Assembly: GCF_001556045.1 (NCBI RefSeq)
Contig: NZ_LSIC01000094.1
Location: 62,001-126,000, forward strand
Source: Bradyrhizobium sp. CCH5-F6
Lineage (GTDB): Bacteria; Pseudomonadota; Alphaproteobacteria; Rhizobiales; Xanthobacteraceae
DNA length: 64,000 nt
Direction: 5' to 3'
Below are positions 1 through 10,358 of the stretch, piece by piece. Under the pieces are notes generated by a model that saw only the letters and a list, made by a program, of their open reading frames with translations, ran no database searches and was not told where the DNA came from. Both the position numbers and the translations under genes were made by a program. The stretch's first letter is position 1, and each line of letters starts with the position of its first letter.

Positions 1-376
1 GCGAATGCGCGTCATAGCCGTTGGAGGCAAAGCCCTTGGCGACATCGAATCCGGGCGCCCCGCTCGCGATGACATAGAGGAGCCAGGCGGCGACGATCGC
101 GCCCGCCACCTGTGCGATCACGTAAGGGAGGACCTGCCCCGCAGGAAAACGGCCGCCCGCGGCGAGACCGACGGTGACGGCCGGATTGAGATGGCACCCC
201 GAAATGTGACCGATCGCATAGGCCATGGTGACCACGCTCAGTCCGAAGGCGAAGGAGACGCCGACAAGGCCGATGCCGACCTGAGGGAAGCCGGCGGCGA
301 TGACTGCGCTGCCGCAGCCCGCGAATGTGAGCCAGAAGGTGCCGATGGCTTCGGCAGCGTATTTTTTCATGTCCAT
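1..376 (-). CDS. aqpZ: Aquaporin Z (partial, C-terminus outside window)
   Basis: Inner-membrane water channel of the MIP family; 125 N-terminal residues are visible before the window edge. The sequence opens [21 protein letters not shown], the usual first helix of bacterial AqpZ, and carries the first half-helix motif [13 protein letters not shown] with NPA at residues 64-66. The second NPA motif lies beyond base 1. The ATG at 376 gives MDMKK; a second in-frame ATG two codons later is also possible. It is divergent from rpsU. Water selectivity is inferred from the close AqpZ-like helix 1; GlpF-type residues cannot be checked because the C-terminal half is missing. Confidence 0.93.
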   Translation of the reverse strand, partial: MDMKKYAAEAIGTFWLTFAGCGSAVIAAGFPQVGIGLVGVSFAFGLSVVTMAYAIGHISGCHLNPAVTVGLAAGGRFPAGQVLPYVIAQVAGAIVAAWLLYVIASGAPGFDVAKGFASNGYDAHS

Positions 377-637
377 TAGGGTCCCCTTTTTGCAAAGATT
401 CCGGAACGAAGCTCCGGTCGCGGCCCCGCCATCGGCGTCGAACCGCCCAAATCGGGGCCATACGGAGATACTTTCGCCGCATTTAATGGCCGAACTTGGC
501 CCGAAATCCCGCTTGGGCGGTGGACATCCGAGGTTTTGTCTGATACATCCGCGCGCTCAAGGTTAAGGGCTTGCGCGTTTCGCCATCCCCTTCGTCTTAC
601 CAGAATTCAAATCCGATCCACCTAAAGAGGATGCCGC

Positions 638-934
638 GTGCAGGTTCTCGTTCGCGATAACAATGTTGATCAAGCTCTCAAGGCGCTGAAGAAGAAGATG
701 CAGCGCGAGGGGATTTTCCGCGAGATGAAGCTCCGCGGTCATTACGAGAAGCCCTCCGAGAAGAAGGCCCGCGAAAAGGCCGAAGCCGTGCGCCGCGCGC
801 GCAAGCTGGCCCGCAAGAAGCTGCAGCGCGAAGGCCTGCTGCCGATGAAGCCGAAGCCGGTGTTCGGCGCCGGTCCCGGCGGCGATCGCGGTGGTCGTGG
901 CGGCCCGGGCGCGGGTCCGCGCGCACCGCGCTGA
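638..934 (+). CDS. rpsU: 30S ribosomal protein S21
   Basis: Small-subunit ribosomal protein involved in translation initiation. The 98-residue product begins [20 protein letters not shown], the classic S21 start, followed by Lys/Arg-rich helices. Usual S21 is about 70 residues; here a roughly 25-residue Gly/Arg/Pro tail is added ([15 protein letters not shown] near the C-terminus), a known alphaproteobacterial style of extension. Initiation is at GTG (638) with an AGAGG Shine-Dalgarno at 626-630; the nearby ATG at 631 is out of frame. A strong intrinsic terminator follows, so it is probably monocistronic. Confidence 0.97.
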   Translation: MQVLVRDNNVDQALKALKKKMQREGIFREMKLRGHYEKPSEKKAREKAEAVRRARKLARKKLQREGLLPMKPKPVFGAGPGGDRGGRGGPGAGPRAPR

Positions 935-969
935 TCGTCCGGCATTTAGCAAGAGTTCAGTTTTCGATG

Positions 970-990
970 ACGCGGGCCCCTGGCCCGCGT
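970..990 (+). terminator. Rho-independent terminator of rpsU
   Basis: Nine-base-pair perfect stem ACGCGGGCC/GGCCCGCGT with a 3-nt loop, followed by TATTGTTT. It sits 36 nt after the rpsU stop codon. Confidence 0.8.
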
Positions 991-1060
991 TATTGTTTGT
1001 GAACGGTGCCTTCCTGGGACGGGGCACTACCGATGCGGCACCGGCGCGAGCGAACCGTAG

Positions 1061-1693
1061 ATGGCTTCCCCTTTCCCTCAGCGCGGCCTGGCCCGACGAC
1101 GCCGGATCTGGCAGCAGCCGCTCGCCTTGGCCTTGATGGGGATCGCACTGGGCGGCTGCTCCTTCGATCTGGGATCGCTGCTCCCGGAAAAACCCAAGGC
1201 CGCCGCGCCGGCCGAGAGCGCGGTGAGCGCCGGCAACGTCAACGAAGCTCAGGCCCACACGGCGAAGGCCCAGTCCCTGGCCAAATCAGGCGCGACCGCG
1301 GCAGCGCTCGATGAGTTCAATCGCGCAGTCGGGCTCGATCCCTACAATGCGCAGGCACTTTACGGCCGGGCCCTGATCTACCAAGGCAACAACCAGCACG
1401 ACTTCGCGATCGCCGATTTCACCGCCGCGAGCGGGCTCAACCCGCAAAAGGTCGAGCCGTTGCTCGGCCGCGCCAACAGCTATCTCGCACTCGGCAAGGT
1501 CAAGGAAGCCGCAGCCGATCTCGATGAAGCCTCGGAGGCCGATCCGCACAACGCCCAGGTCTGGATCGCGCGCGGACAGGTCTATGAGCGGCTGGGCGAT
1601 AGGGCCAAGGCGGCGGCGTCCTACACCAGGGCCGTCGCGCTTCGCCCACGCGATGACGCCGCCCGCAGCGGCCTCGCCCGCGTCGGCGGCTGA
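1061..1693 (+). CDS. TPR-repeat lipoprotein
   Basis: Predicted lipoprotein of 210 residues with a basic N-terminus, hydrophobic stretch and lipobox ending LGGC (Cys33). Residues about 65-205 form tandem tetratricopeptide repeats, seen as recurring patterns such as ALYGRALIYQGNNQHDFAI and AQVWIARGQVYERLGDRAKA. TPR lipoproteins usually act as scaffolds at the inner face of the outer membrane or in the periplasm; no partner can be named from the sequence. It lies 126 bp after rpsU but beyond its terminator, so it likely has its own promoter. Confidence 0.85.
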   Translation: MASPFPQRGLARRRRIWQQPLALALMGIALGGCSFDLGSLLPEKPKAAAPAESAVSAGNVNEAQAHTAKAQSLAKSGATAAALDEFNRAVGLDPYNAQALYGRALIYQGNNQHDFAIADFTAASGLNPQKVEPLLGRANSYLALGKVKEAAADLDEASEADPHNAQVWIARGQVYERLGDRAKAAASYTRAVALRPRDDAARSGLARVGG

Positions 1694-1715
1694 GGATTGG
1701 CGCAGCGCGCAAGTC

Positions 1716-2687
1716 TCAATCGGGGGTGGCGCTCTTCGGCAGAACGGCGTTGAACATCGACTTCATGCCCGACAGCATCTCGTCGGCGACGTTCGTCTTC
1801 TTCGGCCGCGGCATGGTGGCACCGGCATCGGCACGCAGATCGAGTGGTGGCGCTATGACCGGCACGGGAATGTCGGCCGGTGGCGTCACCCGATTCGGAT
1901 CGTCGCTGCCGATCGAGGCAGTGTACGGCGGATTGGCGCCACCGTTGCCATAGACCTCAGGTGAAGGGGTCGAAACCGTGATCGGCGGCGGCAGCGGACG
2001 GACCGGGGACGGCTCTACAGCAACGACCCGCGGGGTCTCCGGCGTGCGGGCGGCCTCCCGCACCGCAGGCTCCGCCGGCCTCTCGGCTGGCTTCGCATCG
2101 GAGGACCTCACCTCGGACGGCTTGGTTTCCGAGGATTTGACCTCGGCGGCTCTGCCTTCGGGCGACTTGCGCAGGCGCTCGATCGCAGCACGTGCGAGGT
2201 CGTTGGCATCAGGGGTTGCGGCCGGAGCCGCGGCAGCTGGCGCCGAATTGGCCTCGACCACAGGGGCGGCGGAAGCAGGCGCGTTGCCGGCGGGGGTGGA
2301 CGTCGGCGTGGACTTGGCGACCGCCTTTTCGCGGGCGGACGGCTTGGAGCGGGTCTCGGCCGGCGCCACGTCCGGAGCCTTCTCGGCAGCTTTCTCAGTC
2401 CCCTTGGGCTCGGCGACCGGCTGGTGATGATCGGCCGCCCTGTCCGGCGCCGGCTTGTCGGTCACGCTCTTCTCGGAGATGCCCTTGGCCTTGACGCCGG
2501 GCGCAGGAAGGTTGGCGACATCAGCAGGCTTGCCGTTCTGGCCGGCATCGGCGGGCGCAACCACGGCCGCGGGGGCGTCAGCCGCGGGCTTGGCGTTGAT
2601 GTAATGATTGACGATGTAAGCCCCGATGATCGTCGCGAGCACCGAGGGGAAAATATCCATCGAGATTTTAGCGAGGTATTTCAGCAT
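1716..2687 (-). CDS. Membrane-anchored Ala/Pro-rich protein, unknown function
   Basis: I do not recognise a family. The 323-residue product has one N-terminal hydrophobic segment (about residues 8-30, SVLATIIGAYIVNHYI) and then about 290 residues of low-complexity Ala/Pro/Lys/Glu sequence, including serial EVKSSETKPSEVRSSDAKP-like repeats near residues 180-200. The C-terminal end (DEMLSGMKSMFNAVLPKS) looks like a short amphipathic helix. The layout suggests a periplasm-spanning tether, but that is inference. It converges with the upstream TPR gene, leaving a 22-bp gap. Confidence 0.75.
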   Translation of the reverse strand: MLKYLAKISMDIFPSVLATIIGAYIVNHYINAKPAADAPAAVVAPADAGQNGKPADVANLPAPGVKAKGISEKSVTDKPAPDRAADHHQPVAEPKGTEKAAEKAPDVAPAETRSKPSAREKAVAKSTPTSTPAGNAPASAAPVVEANSAPAAAAPAATPDANDLARAAIERLRKSPEGRAAEVKSSETKPSEVRSSDAKPAERPAEPAVREAARTPETPRVVAVEPSPVRPLPPPITVSTPSPEVYGNGGANPPYTASIGSDDPNRVTPPADIPVPVIAPPLDLRADAGATMPRPKKTNVADEMLSGMKSMFNAVLPKSATPD

Positions 2688-2780
2688 TTCTCGGCCACTC
2701 CCCGCGCGATCTGATGCGGGAACTTTAGGGCATTGTGAGGGATCAACTGCGACGGATCGATGGCAGACAGGTACGCCAAC

Positions 2781-3065
2781 CTACGGTTTCAGCTCGATTT
2801 CAAGGAACACGATCTCAGTTGAGGTTTCGTTAAGCACGTCATGCTGAACGCCGGCCTTGCGGAAGTAGGATTTCCCGGCAGCGAGCTGCGCCTTGGACCG
2901 TTCGCCATTGGGCGCCACGATGGTCATCTCGCCGGCGACGACCGGAACAATCACATAGTCCATCCCGTGGGTGTGATGCCCGGTCGCGCTGCCGGGCGGA
3001 AGGCGCCATTCCGTCACCCGGACCTGTTCATTGTCGACCTGAATTTCGGAATTGGCAGCAAGCAT
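2781..3065 (-). CDS. Small cupin-domain protein
   Basis: A 94-residue single-domain cupin beginning MLAANSEIQVDNEQVRVTEW. The first cupin motif is visible as PPGSATGHHTHGMDYVIVPV (metal-type His pair plus later Glu) and the second as KAGVQHDVLNETSTEIVFLEIEL. The start at 3065 is chosen because a GGGGAA ribosome site precedes it; a longer open frame to 3143 would overlap the antiporter gene. It begins 10 nt after the chaA-like stop, so it is probably the last gene of that operon. Substrate is unknown. Confidence 0.85.
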   Translation of the reverse strand: MLAANSEIQVDNEQVRVTEWRLPPGSATGHHTHGMDYVIVPVVAGEMTIVAPNGERSKAQLAAGKSYFRKAGVQHDVLNETSTEIVFLEIELKP

Positions 3066-3075
3066 CGGAATTCCC

Positions 3076-4173
3076 CTAGGGCACGAACACCATGAATACG
3101 TAGACGGCAAATACCACCATATGGACCAGCCCGAACAGGACATTGGTCCTGCCCGTGCCGAAGGTCAGCATGCTGAGGAGGAAGGTCAGCAGCAAAAGCA
3201 CGCTGCCCTGGGCGTTGAGACCGAGCTCGAGTTCCTTGTCGAGCGCGTAGGTGGCGATGCCGACGGCCGGAATGGTCAGCCCGATGGTCGCCAGCGAGGA
3301 CCCCAGCGCGAGGTTGATGCTCTTCTGGAGGTCGTTCTTGCGGGCCGCCGACACGGCCGCAAGACCTTCCGGCATCAGAATCAGCAGCGCGACCAGAAGT
3401 CCGGTGAAGGCCGGCGGCGCGCCGATCTTGGCCGCGACGGCGTCGACGACCAGCGAGAATTTCTTGGCGAGCAGCACGACCGCCAAGAGCGCAACCAGCA
3501 GCAGCACGACGCTGAGCGCCAGCATCCTGCCCGACAGATGCGCCTCGCCGCTGCCGCCGTCTCCCCGATCGTGGACGAAGTAGTCCTTGTGCAGGACGGT
3601 CTGGGTGTAGAGAAACACCCCGTACAACGCGAGCGTGACCACGTCGACGAAGCCGAGCTGAACCGCGGAATAGACCGGGCCGGGCGTGGTGGTGGTGTAG
3701 TTCGGCAGGACCAGCGTGATGGTCGCGAGCGCGAACAGGACGCTGAGATAGACGTTGGCGCCGGAGAGCTGAAAGCCCTGCTCGCGATAGCGCAGGCCAC
3801 CGATAAAGATGCAGAGGCCGACGAGGCCGTTGCAGACGATCATGACCACGGCGAACACGGTGTCGCGCGCCAGTGCCGGCGCGGGCTTGTCGCCCAGCAT
3901 GATCGTGGTGATCAGCGCCACCTCGATGATGGTCACCGAGAGCGTCAGCACCAGTGTTCCGTAGGGTTCGCCGACCCGCTCCGCGATCACTTCGGCATGG
4001 TGAACCGCGGCGAACACGGTGCCGAACAGGACGACCAGGAGGACGACGGCGAAGGCGAGCCCGCCGAGCGACAGCGTGAACACGTAGTCCGTCGCGCCGA
4101 CGGCTGCGAACAACAGCACGGCCAGCCCCGGGAAGATCCAGGCCGACCGGGGCATCGGACTATGCGCGCTCAT
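3076..4173 (-). CDS. chaA: Calcium/proton antiporter, ChaA type
   Basis: Inner-membrane cation/proton exchanger of the Ca2+:cation antiporter superfamily, 365 residues with about 11 hydrophobic segments in two halves. The acidic alpha-repeat motifs are visible in the N-terminal half (GEPYGTLVLTLSVTIIEVAL, with the Glu of the helix) and in the C-terminal half (ALLILMPEGLAAVSAARKND, LGSSLATIGLTIPAV). This arrangement fits E. coli ChaA, which moves Ca2+ and also Na+/K+ out in exchange for H+. It lies 49 bp after a NhaD-type antiporter and just before a cupin gene. Confidence 0.9.
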   Translation of the reverse strand: MSAHSPMPRSAWIFPGLAVLLFAAVGATDYVFTLSLGGLAFAVVLLVVLFGTVFAAVHHAEVIAERVGEPYGTLVLTLSVTIIEVALITTIMLGDKPAPALARDTVFAVVMIVCNGLVGLCIFIGGLRYREQGFQLSGANVYLSVLFALATITLVLPNYTTTTPGPVYSAVQLGFVDVVTLALYGVFLYTQTVLHKDYFVHDRGDGGSGEAHLSGRMLALSVVLLLVALLAVVLLAKKFSLVVDAVAAKIGAPPAFTGLLVALLILMPEGLAAVSAARKNDLQKSINLALGSSLATIGLTIPAVGIATYALDKELELGLNAQGSVLLLLTFLLSMLTFGTGRTNVLFGLVHMVVFAVYVFMVFVP

Positions 4174-4222
4174 CCACCACTTCCATTTGCTTGAACGAGC
4201 AGTAGCAAATCAGGCGCGATAT

Positions 4223-5695
4223 TCAATGCCAGTGCAGGATCGGCGCCACCGGCAGCAGCGTCAGCAGCAGGAACAGCGGGATCAGCACGGCGCCGGCGCG
4301 CAAGAAATAGCCGAAGAAGCTCGGCATCTTGATGCCGCTCTCGCTGGCAATGCTGCTCACCATGAAGTTCGGCGCATTGCCGATATAGGTGAGCGCCCCC
4401 ATGTAGACGGCCCCCATGGAGATCGAGGCAAGCGTGCCCGAGAGCTCGTGCATCAGCACCTGCGGGTCGCCGCCGGCAAGCTCGAAGAACAGGAGATAGG
4501 TCGGCGCATTGTCGAGGAACGCGGACATCAGGCCGGTGAACCAGAAATAGGCGACATCGCGCGGCGCGCCGTCCGGCGCCGTCACCGCCGACAACAGCCA
4601 GGCGAAGGCGCCCTGATGGCCGGCATTGAGCATGGCAATGACCGGGATGATGGCGACGAAAATGCCCGCGAACAGCTTTGCGACCTCGCGGATCGGCTCC
4701 CAGGTAAAGCCGTTGGCCTGCCTGTGCTCGTCGGGCGTCAGCCACACCGACAGCGCGGCGATGGCCAGCAGCGCAAGATTGCGCAGGACGTCCTCCAGCT
4801 CCAGCTTGGTGCCCAAGATGTCGAACGCGATGCCGGACGTCCACATCGCCGACGCGAGGAGGCTCGCCACGATGGCCGCGATCAGCACGAGATTCACCAG
4901 GCCGCGAATGCGCAGCGGCTCCGCGCGACCTGTATCTACGGCCGGCGGCTCGCTGCGGAATCGCCAGACGTCGATGGCGACGAAGATGGCCAGCAGCAGT
5001 CCGGCCACGATGACGGTCTGCAACCAGATGGTCCGCGTGGTCCAGAAGAAGTCGACGCCGTGCAGGAAGCCGACGAACAGCGGGGGATCGCCGAGCGGGC
5101 TCAGCGCACCCCCGACATTGGCGACGAGGATGATGAAGAAGATGACGACATGGACGTTGTGCCGACGCGGCCGGTTGGCGCGGATCAGGGGACGGATCAG
5201 GATCATCGCGGCACCCGTGGTGCCGACGATGCTCGCCCCCAATGTGCCGAGCGCGAGGATGCCAAAATTGGTCGCCGGGGTGGCCCTGATGTCGCCGGTG
5301 ATCAGAATGCCGCCGGCCACGACATAAAGCGAGAACAGCAGCACGATGAAGCCGAGATATTCGGCGAGCACGGCATGGACGAGCGCCGCCAGCGTCGCCG
5401 TGCTCCCGGCAAAGACGACGAGCGCAGCGAGTGCCAGCAGCGCCCAGGCCGCGGTGATCTTGCCGTAGTGATGATGCCAGATCCTGGGGAACAGCAGCGG
5501 CCCCATTGCGATCGAGAGCAGGAGCCCAGCAAAGGGCAGCGCATAGGGCCAGCGCATCGCAGCACCATCGAGCGCGGTCGCTGCGAGCGCATTCTGGGGC
5601 AGAAGCGTCAAGCAGAAGACGGCGAGCGCGGAACCGCAACGTGCAAATGAACTGTCAACTGCCAATGAAATCTCTCGCCGCTTCGATTGCGCCAT
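4223..5695 (-). CDS. NhaD-type Na+/H+ antiporter (ion transporter superfamily)
   Basis: Polytopic protein of about 490 residues with a signal-like N-terminus (ALAVFCLTLLPQNALAATAL) and about 12 further hydrophobic segments. Family-typical stretches include NVGGALSPLGDPPLFVGFL and SAFLDNAPTYLLFFELAGGD, the paired loops of the NhaD/ArsB/CitM superfamily. Sodium/proton exchange is the likeliest role; an anion or dicarboxylate is less likely. The start is uncertain: ATG 5695 overlaps the upstream hydrolase gene by 41 nt, while TTG 5665 has a GAGAGA site. Longer frames upstream look like antisense of the hydrolase gene. Confidence 0.85.
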   Translation of the reverse strand: MAQSKRREISLAVDSSFARCGSALAVFCLTLLPQNALAATALDGAAMRWPYALPFAGLLLSIAMGPLLFPRIWHHHYGKITAAWALLALAALVVFAGSTATLAALVHAVLAEYLGFIVLLFSLYVVAGGILITGDIRATPATNFGILALGTLGASIVGTTGAAMILIRPLIRANRPRRHNVHVVIFFIILVANVGGALSPLGDPPLFVGFLHGVDFFWTTRTIWLQTVIVAGLLLAIFVAIDVWRFRSEPPAVDTGRAEPLRIRGLVNLVLIAAIVASLLASAMWTSGIAFDILGTKLELEDVLRNLALLAIAALSVWLTPDEHRQANGFTWEPIREVAKLFAGIFVAIIPVIAMLNAGHQGAFAWLLSAVTAPDGAPRDVAYFWFTGLMSAFLDNAPTYLLFFELAGGDPQVLMHELSGTLASISMGAVYMGALTYIGNAPNFMVSSIASESGIKMPSFFGYFLRAGAVLIPLFLLLTLLPVAPILHWH

Positions 5696-6455
5696 ATTGA
5701 TCGAGATCGTCGTGCCCGCCGCCCACCATGCGAATGAACCGCTTGGGCTCATGGGCGAGTGCGAACAGACGCTCTCCGAACGCGATCGGAATGGCAAGAT
5801 CATTGGTGCCATGCATGACGAGCAGCGGCACCGTGACGCGCGCGATGCGCTGGTCCGAATGAAAGAGATCGCGCATCAGGAGGCGGACCGGAACAAACCA
5901 GAACGACGAAACCGCAATGTCGGCCGTCGATGTATAGGGCGCCTCCAGGATGAGTTTTCCAACGCGGTGCTCCGAGGCGATGGCAACGCCCACGCCCGTT
6001 CCCAGAGAGAAGCCCCACGCGACGATGCGCTCCGCTTCATAGCGCGCAGTGGTGAAAGCATAAGCGGCCGCAGCATCGCTCAGCAGCCCCTGTTCGCTCG
6101 GCGCCCCGCTCGAACCGGCATAGCCGCGATAGGACAGCGCGACGAGGCCGGTGCCGTCGGCCGTCATTGCCTTGAAGCGGCTGATGCGACCGGCGAGATA
6201 GTCGCCGTTGCCCGGAAAATACAGGATCACGGGACGGCCAGGCTTCGCGGGCACGTGCCATGCGATGACCTTCTCGCCGTCCGACGTGGTCAGGACATGC
6301 TCCTCCGCCTCGGGCAGGCCCGCGGCGGCGGGGGCGGTGCGGCCGACGGGCGGAATCGGAAACAGCATCTCGCGTTGGCGCGCATACAGCACGAGGAGAC
6401 CGACGCAATAGACGGTCACCAGCACGATGGCGGTCCACTTGACGATGGTCATCAT
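5655..6455 (-). CDS. Alpha/beta hydrolase, BEM46/YfhR-like
   Basis: A 266-residue protein with an N-terminal membrane anchor (VKWTAIVLVTVYCVGLLVLY) followed by an alpha/beta hydrolase fold. The nucleophile elbow is AWGFSLGTGVG (GFSLG, near residue 149), the acid is in HGTNDLAIP, and the catalytic His in GGGHDDLD near the C-terminus. This is the arrangement of membrane-anchored BEM46/YfhR serine hydrolases, whose substrates are mostly unknown. Its 3' end overlaps the antiporter gene if that gene starts at 5695, suggesting translational coupling. Confidence 0.88.
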   Translation of the reverse strand: MMTIVKWTAIVLVTVYCVGLLVLYARQREMLFPIPPVGRTAPAAAGLPEAEEHVLTTSDGEKVIAWHVPAKPGRPVILYFPGNGDYLAGRISRFKAMTADGTGLVALSYRGYAGSSGAPSEQGLLSDAAAAYAFTTARYEAERIVAWGFSLGTGVGVAIASEHRVGKLILEAPYTSTADIAVSSFWFVPVRLLMRDLFHSDQRIARVTVPLLVMHGTNDLAIPIAFGERLFALAHEPKRFIRMVGGGHDDLDQYGAIEAARDFIGS

Positions 6456-6474
6456 TGCGCGGCCGGTCTCCGGC

Positions 6475-6642
6475 TCAGGGCTTGCGCCGGCGCAGCAATT
6501 TCATGACATCGGGCCGGAGGCTCGCCGGGACCTCGCGGCAGCCGCACGCCGCCTTGTGGGCGGCGTGCCATTCGACGCGCTGCGCGCGCGTCGCCCTGGG
6601 CGGCATGAGATGGGACCGGTGCCATTCCTTGTTGATGGCCAC
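6475..6642 (-). CDS. Small conserved-looking 55-aa protein, unknown function
   Basis: A GTG-initiated frame of 55 codons preceded by an excellent AGGGGG Shine-Dalgarno at 6645-6650. The product starts (M)AINKEWHRSHLMPPRATRAQ and contains VEWHAAHKAACGCREVP, with two WH pairs, a CGC motif and a basic C-terminus. I recall similar short proteins in alphaproteobacteria, but no function. The His/Cys content could bind metal, which is speculative. It sits between pntB (16 nt downstream of its stop) and the hydrolase gene on the same strand, so it is probably part of that transcript. Confidence 0.7.
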   Translation of the reverse strand: MAINKEWHRSHLMPPRATRAQRVEWHAAHKAACGCREVPASLRPDVMKLLRRRKP

Positions 6643-6657
6643 GATCCCCCTCGCGCG

Positions 6658-8055
<1,398 letters not shown>

Positions 8056-8094
8056 CTCAGGTCCCCATTGATCCCTTCAGCCCGAGGTGGCCGC

Positions 8095-8412
8095 TCACTT
8101 CGACTTCTTCTTGTACATCGCCAGCATGCGCTGGGTGACGAGGAAGCCGCCGAAAATGTTCACGCAGGCGAAGACGAGCGCGACGAAGCCGAAGCCGCGC
8201 GCCCAGCCCGAGCCGCTCGAAACCATGCCGACACCCACCGCGAGCAGCGCGCCGACCACGATCACCGAGGAGATCGCGTTGGTCACGCTCATCAGCGGCG
8301 TATGCAGCGCCGGCGTCACCGACCACACCACGAAATAGCCGACGAAGACGGCGAGGACGAAGATCGACAGCTGGAAGATGAAGGGGTCGACGAGCTGTGC
8401 TGCATGCTCCAT
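8095..8412 (-). CDS. pntAB: NAD(P) transhydrogenase, alpha subunit part 2
   Basis: A 105-residue membrane protein with three hydrophobic helices ([55 protein letters not shown]). It corresponds to the membrane segment that is fused to the C-terminus of PntA in E. coli but is a separate polypeptide in Rhodospirillum-type enzymes. It lies between pntAA (21 bp upstream) and pntB, consistent with a three-subunit enzyme. Confidence 0.95.
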   Translation of the reverse strand: MEHAAQLVDPFIFQLSIFVLAVFVGYFVVWSVTPALHTPLMSVTNAISSVIVVGALLAVGVGMVSSGSGWARGFGFVALVFACVNIFGGFLVTQRMLAMYKKKSK

Positions 8413-8433
8413 GGCGGCTCTCCTTAAACCCGA

Positions 8434-9564
8434 TTAAGTTGATTTGGGCTGGAAGTTCGGATGGATCACGGCGCCGTCTTTCGTCAGCGCGGTGGCCTTG
8501 ACCAGTTCGTCGTCCCAGTTGACGGCGAGCTTCTTCTCCTTCTTGTCGACCATGGTCTCGATGAAGGAGAACAGATTGCGTGCGTAGAGGCTGGAGGCCG
8601 AGGCCGCGACGCGGCCGGCGACGTTGGTGTAGCCGACGATCTTGATGCCATCGAGATCGACGACCTCGCCCGGCTTCGCACCCTCGACATTGCCGCCGCG
8701 CTCGACGGCGAGATCGACCAGCACCGAACCCGGCTTCATCGACCTGACCATCTCGGCGGTGACGAGCTTCGGCGCGGGCCGGCCGGGAATCAGCGCGGTC
8801 GTGATCACGATGTCCTGCTTCTTGATGTGCTCGGCGGTGAGCGCGGCCTGCTTGGCCTGGTACTCCCTCGACATTTCCTTGGCGTAGCCGCCGGCGGTCT
8901 GCGCGTTCTTGAACTCCTCGTCCTCGACGGCGAGGAATTTCGCGCCGAGGGATTCGACCTGCTCCTTGGTCGCCGGGCGAACGTCGGTCGCGGTCACGAC
9001 GGCACCGAGACGGCGTGCGGTCGCAATCGCCTGCAGGCCGGCGACGCCGACGCCCATCACGAACACCTTGGCGGCGGGCACCGTGCCTGCCGCGGTCATC
9101 ATCATCGGGAAGGCGCGGCCGAAGGCCTCGGCGCCCTCGATCACGGCGCGGTAGCCGGCGAGATTCGCCTGCGACGACAGCACGTCCATCACCTGCGCGC
9201 GCGTGATGCGCGGCATCAATTCCATAGCAAAAGCGGAGACCCCGGCGTCGGCCATCGTCTTCAACGCGGCCTCGTTGCCATAGGGGTCCATGATGGCGAT
9301 GACGAGCGCGCCGCGCTTGTACTGCGCGAGCTCGGACGCCTCGGGACGCTTCACCTTGATGACGATGTCGGCGTCCTTGAGCGCATCGGCGCTGACGGTG
9401 GCGCCCGCGGCGGTGAATTCCGAATCCGGCAGCCCCGACTTGAGGCCGGCGCCCGGCTCGACGGCGATCTCGGCGCCCAACGCCCTAAACTTCTTCACCG
9501 TATCAGGCGAAGCGGCGACACGCGGCTCCGACGGATCGATTTCCTTGGCAACGGCGATCTTCAT
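8434..9564 (-). CDS. pntAA: NAD(P) transhydrogenase, alpha subunit part 1
   Basis: Soluble NAD(H)-binding domain I, 376 residues, beginning MKIAVAKEIDPSEPRVAASPD like alanine dehydrogenase/PntAA proteins. The Rossmann motif is VFVMGVGVAGLQAIATARRL followed by VVTATDVRP, and the mobile-loop region PGRPAPKLVTAEMVRSMKPG is intact. It is the first gene of pntAA-pntAB-pntB. The upstream 136 bp to the cytochrome oxidase subunit gene may hold the operon promoter; no clear motif is visible there. Confidence 0.96.
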   Translation of the reverse strand: MKIAVAKEIDPSEPRVAASPDTVKKFRALGAEIAVEPGAGLKSGLPDSEFTAAGATVSADALKDADIVIKVKRPEASELAQYKRGALVIAIMDPYGNEAALKTMADAGVSAFAMELMPRITRAQVMDVLSSQANLAGYRAVIEGAEAFGRAFPMMMTAAGTVPAAKVFVMGVGVAGLQAIATARRLGAVVTATDVRPATKEQVESLGAKFLAVEDEEFKNAQTAGGYAKEMSREYQAKQAALTAEHIKKQDIVITTALIPGRPAPKLVTAEMVRSMKPGSVLVDLAVERGGNVEGAKPGEVVDLDGIKIVGYTNVAGRVAASASSLYARNLFSFIETMVDKKEKKLAVNWDDELVKATALTKDGAVIHPNFQPKST

Positions 9565-9700
9565 GGGCCCTCCGGCGACGCGGGAAAAGCGCGCACGCGA
9601 ACTTAGCGTTACTCCCGCAACGTTGGATACCGGTTTTCAATCCGGCTTAGATGCAAATTTTATGGGCACCGACGGCGCTGGCGGTGCGGCAGGCGATGGA

Positions 9701-9853
9701 TCAGGTGAGGAAGATCGCCATCAGGATCACGATGAGCGCGACCGAGACCGTGCCATACTTCACCAGCTTGATGAAGCCCTCATAGGTCTGCTCGTGGGCA
9801 ACGTAGTCGTTGCCGTCGGCCGTGGTGTAGGCCACTTCGCTATGGTCAGCCAT
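9701..9853 (-). CDS. aa3-type cytochrome c oxidase subunit IV
   Basis: A 50-residue single-helix protein, MADHSEVAYTTADGNDYVAH at the N-terminus and a C-terminal membrane segment VSVALIVILMAIFLT. This matches the small bacterial aa3 oxidase subunit IV family of alphaproteobacteria, in which a cytoplasmic N-terminus with a conserved DYxxHE motif (here DYVAHEQTYEGF) precedes one helix. The ATG at 9853 has a GGGGA site 5-6 nt upstream. The other oxidase genes are not in this window. Confidence 0.9.
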   Translation of the reverse strand: MADHSEVAYTTADGNDYVAHEQTYEGFIKLVKYGTVSVALIVILMAIFLT

Positions 9854-9950
9854 GGATCGTCCCCAGTCGAAAGTCGAATTCTCGGCTGGCAATACCGCAA
9901 AGCTTCGGGCAGGGCAACGGCACGCAGGCGGGGTTTTCCCGCAAATCGGC

Positions 9951-10346
9951 TCATTTGGAATCCCAATTGTCGCGGATCCAGCGCGTCAGGCTCTCCTCGC
10001 TGACTTCGCCAGCAGCAAGTGAGAGGATGATGGCCGTCGCCTCCGCAGGATCGGGACTGAAGGCCGCGCCGTTCTTGTGCAGGAAGACCATCATCGCAAT
10101 GAAGGCAATGCGCTTGTTTCCATCGACGAATGCAGGGTTCTTCGCGAGACCAAACGCGTAGGCTGCGGCGAGTTCATCCAGCGGAGCCCGCTGGTAGCGC
10201 CATTTGTTGATCGGCCGGTCCAGCGCCGATCGCAGCATGCCGTCATCGCTTAGCCCCGGCGCACCGCCAAAACGGCGAAGCTGGCGGCTGTGAATTGCGA
10301 CAGCCTGCTCATGGCTGATCCACAGCGGCTCTTGAGGCTCGCTCAT
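9951..10346 (-). CDS. Death-on-curing (Doc/Fic) family toxin
   Basis: A 131-residue Fic-fold protein of the Doc branch, toxin of a type II system. Doc proteins phosphorylate EF-Tu and stop translation. The signature loop is NPAFVDGNKRIAF (residues 70-82); the Asp-Gly-Asn-Lys-Arg part is intact, but the residue where the motif normally has its His (HxFxxxNKR) is Pro71. Upstream are Doc-like features SHEQAVAIHSRQLRRFGG and GLSDDGMLRSALDRP. It starts 12 nt after an AbrB-type antitoxin. The missing His could mean altered chemistry, inactivity or a natural variant subfamily. Confidence 0.88.
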   Translation of the reverse strand: MSEPQEPLWISHEQAVAIHSRQLRRFGGAPGLSDDGMLRSALDRPINKWRYQRAPLDELAAAYAFGLAKNPAFVDGNKRIAFIAMMVFLHKNGAAFSPDPAEATAIILSLAAGEVSEESLTRWIRDNWDSK

Positions 10347-10358
10347 CCGGTCAGCCAG

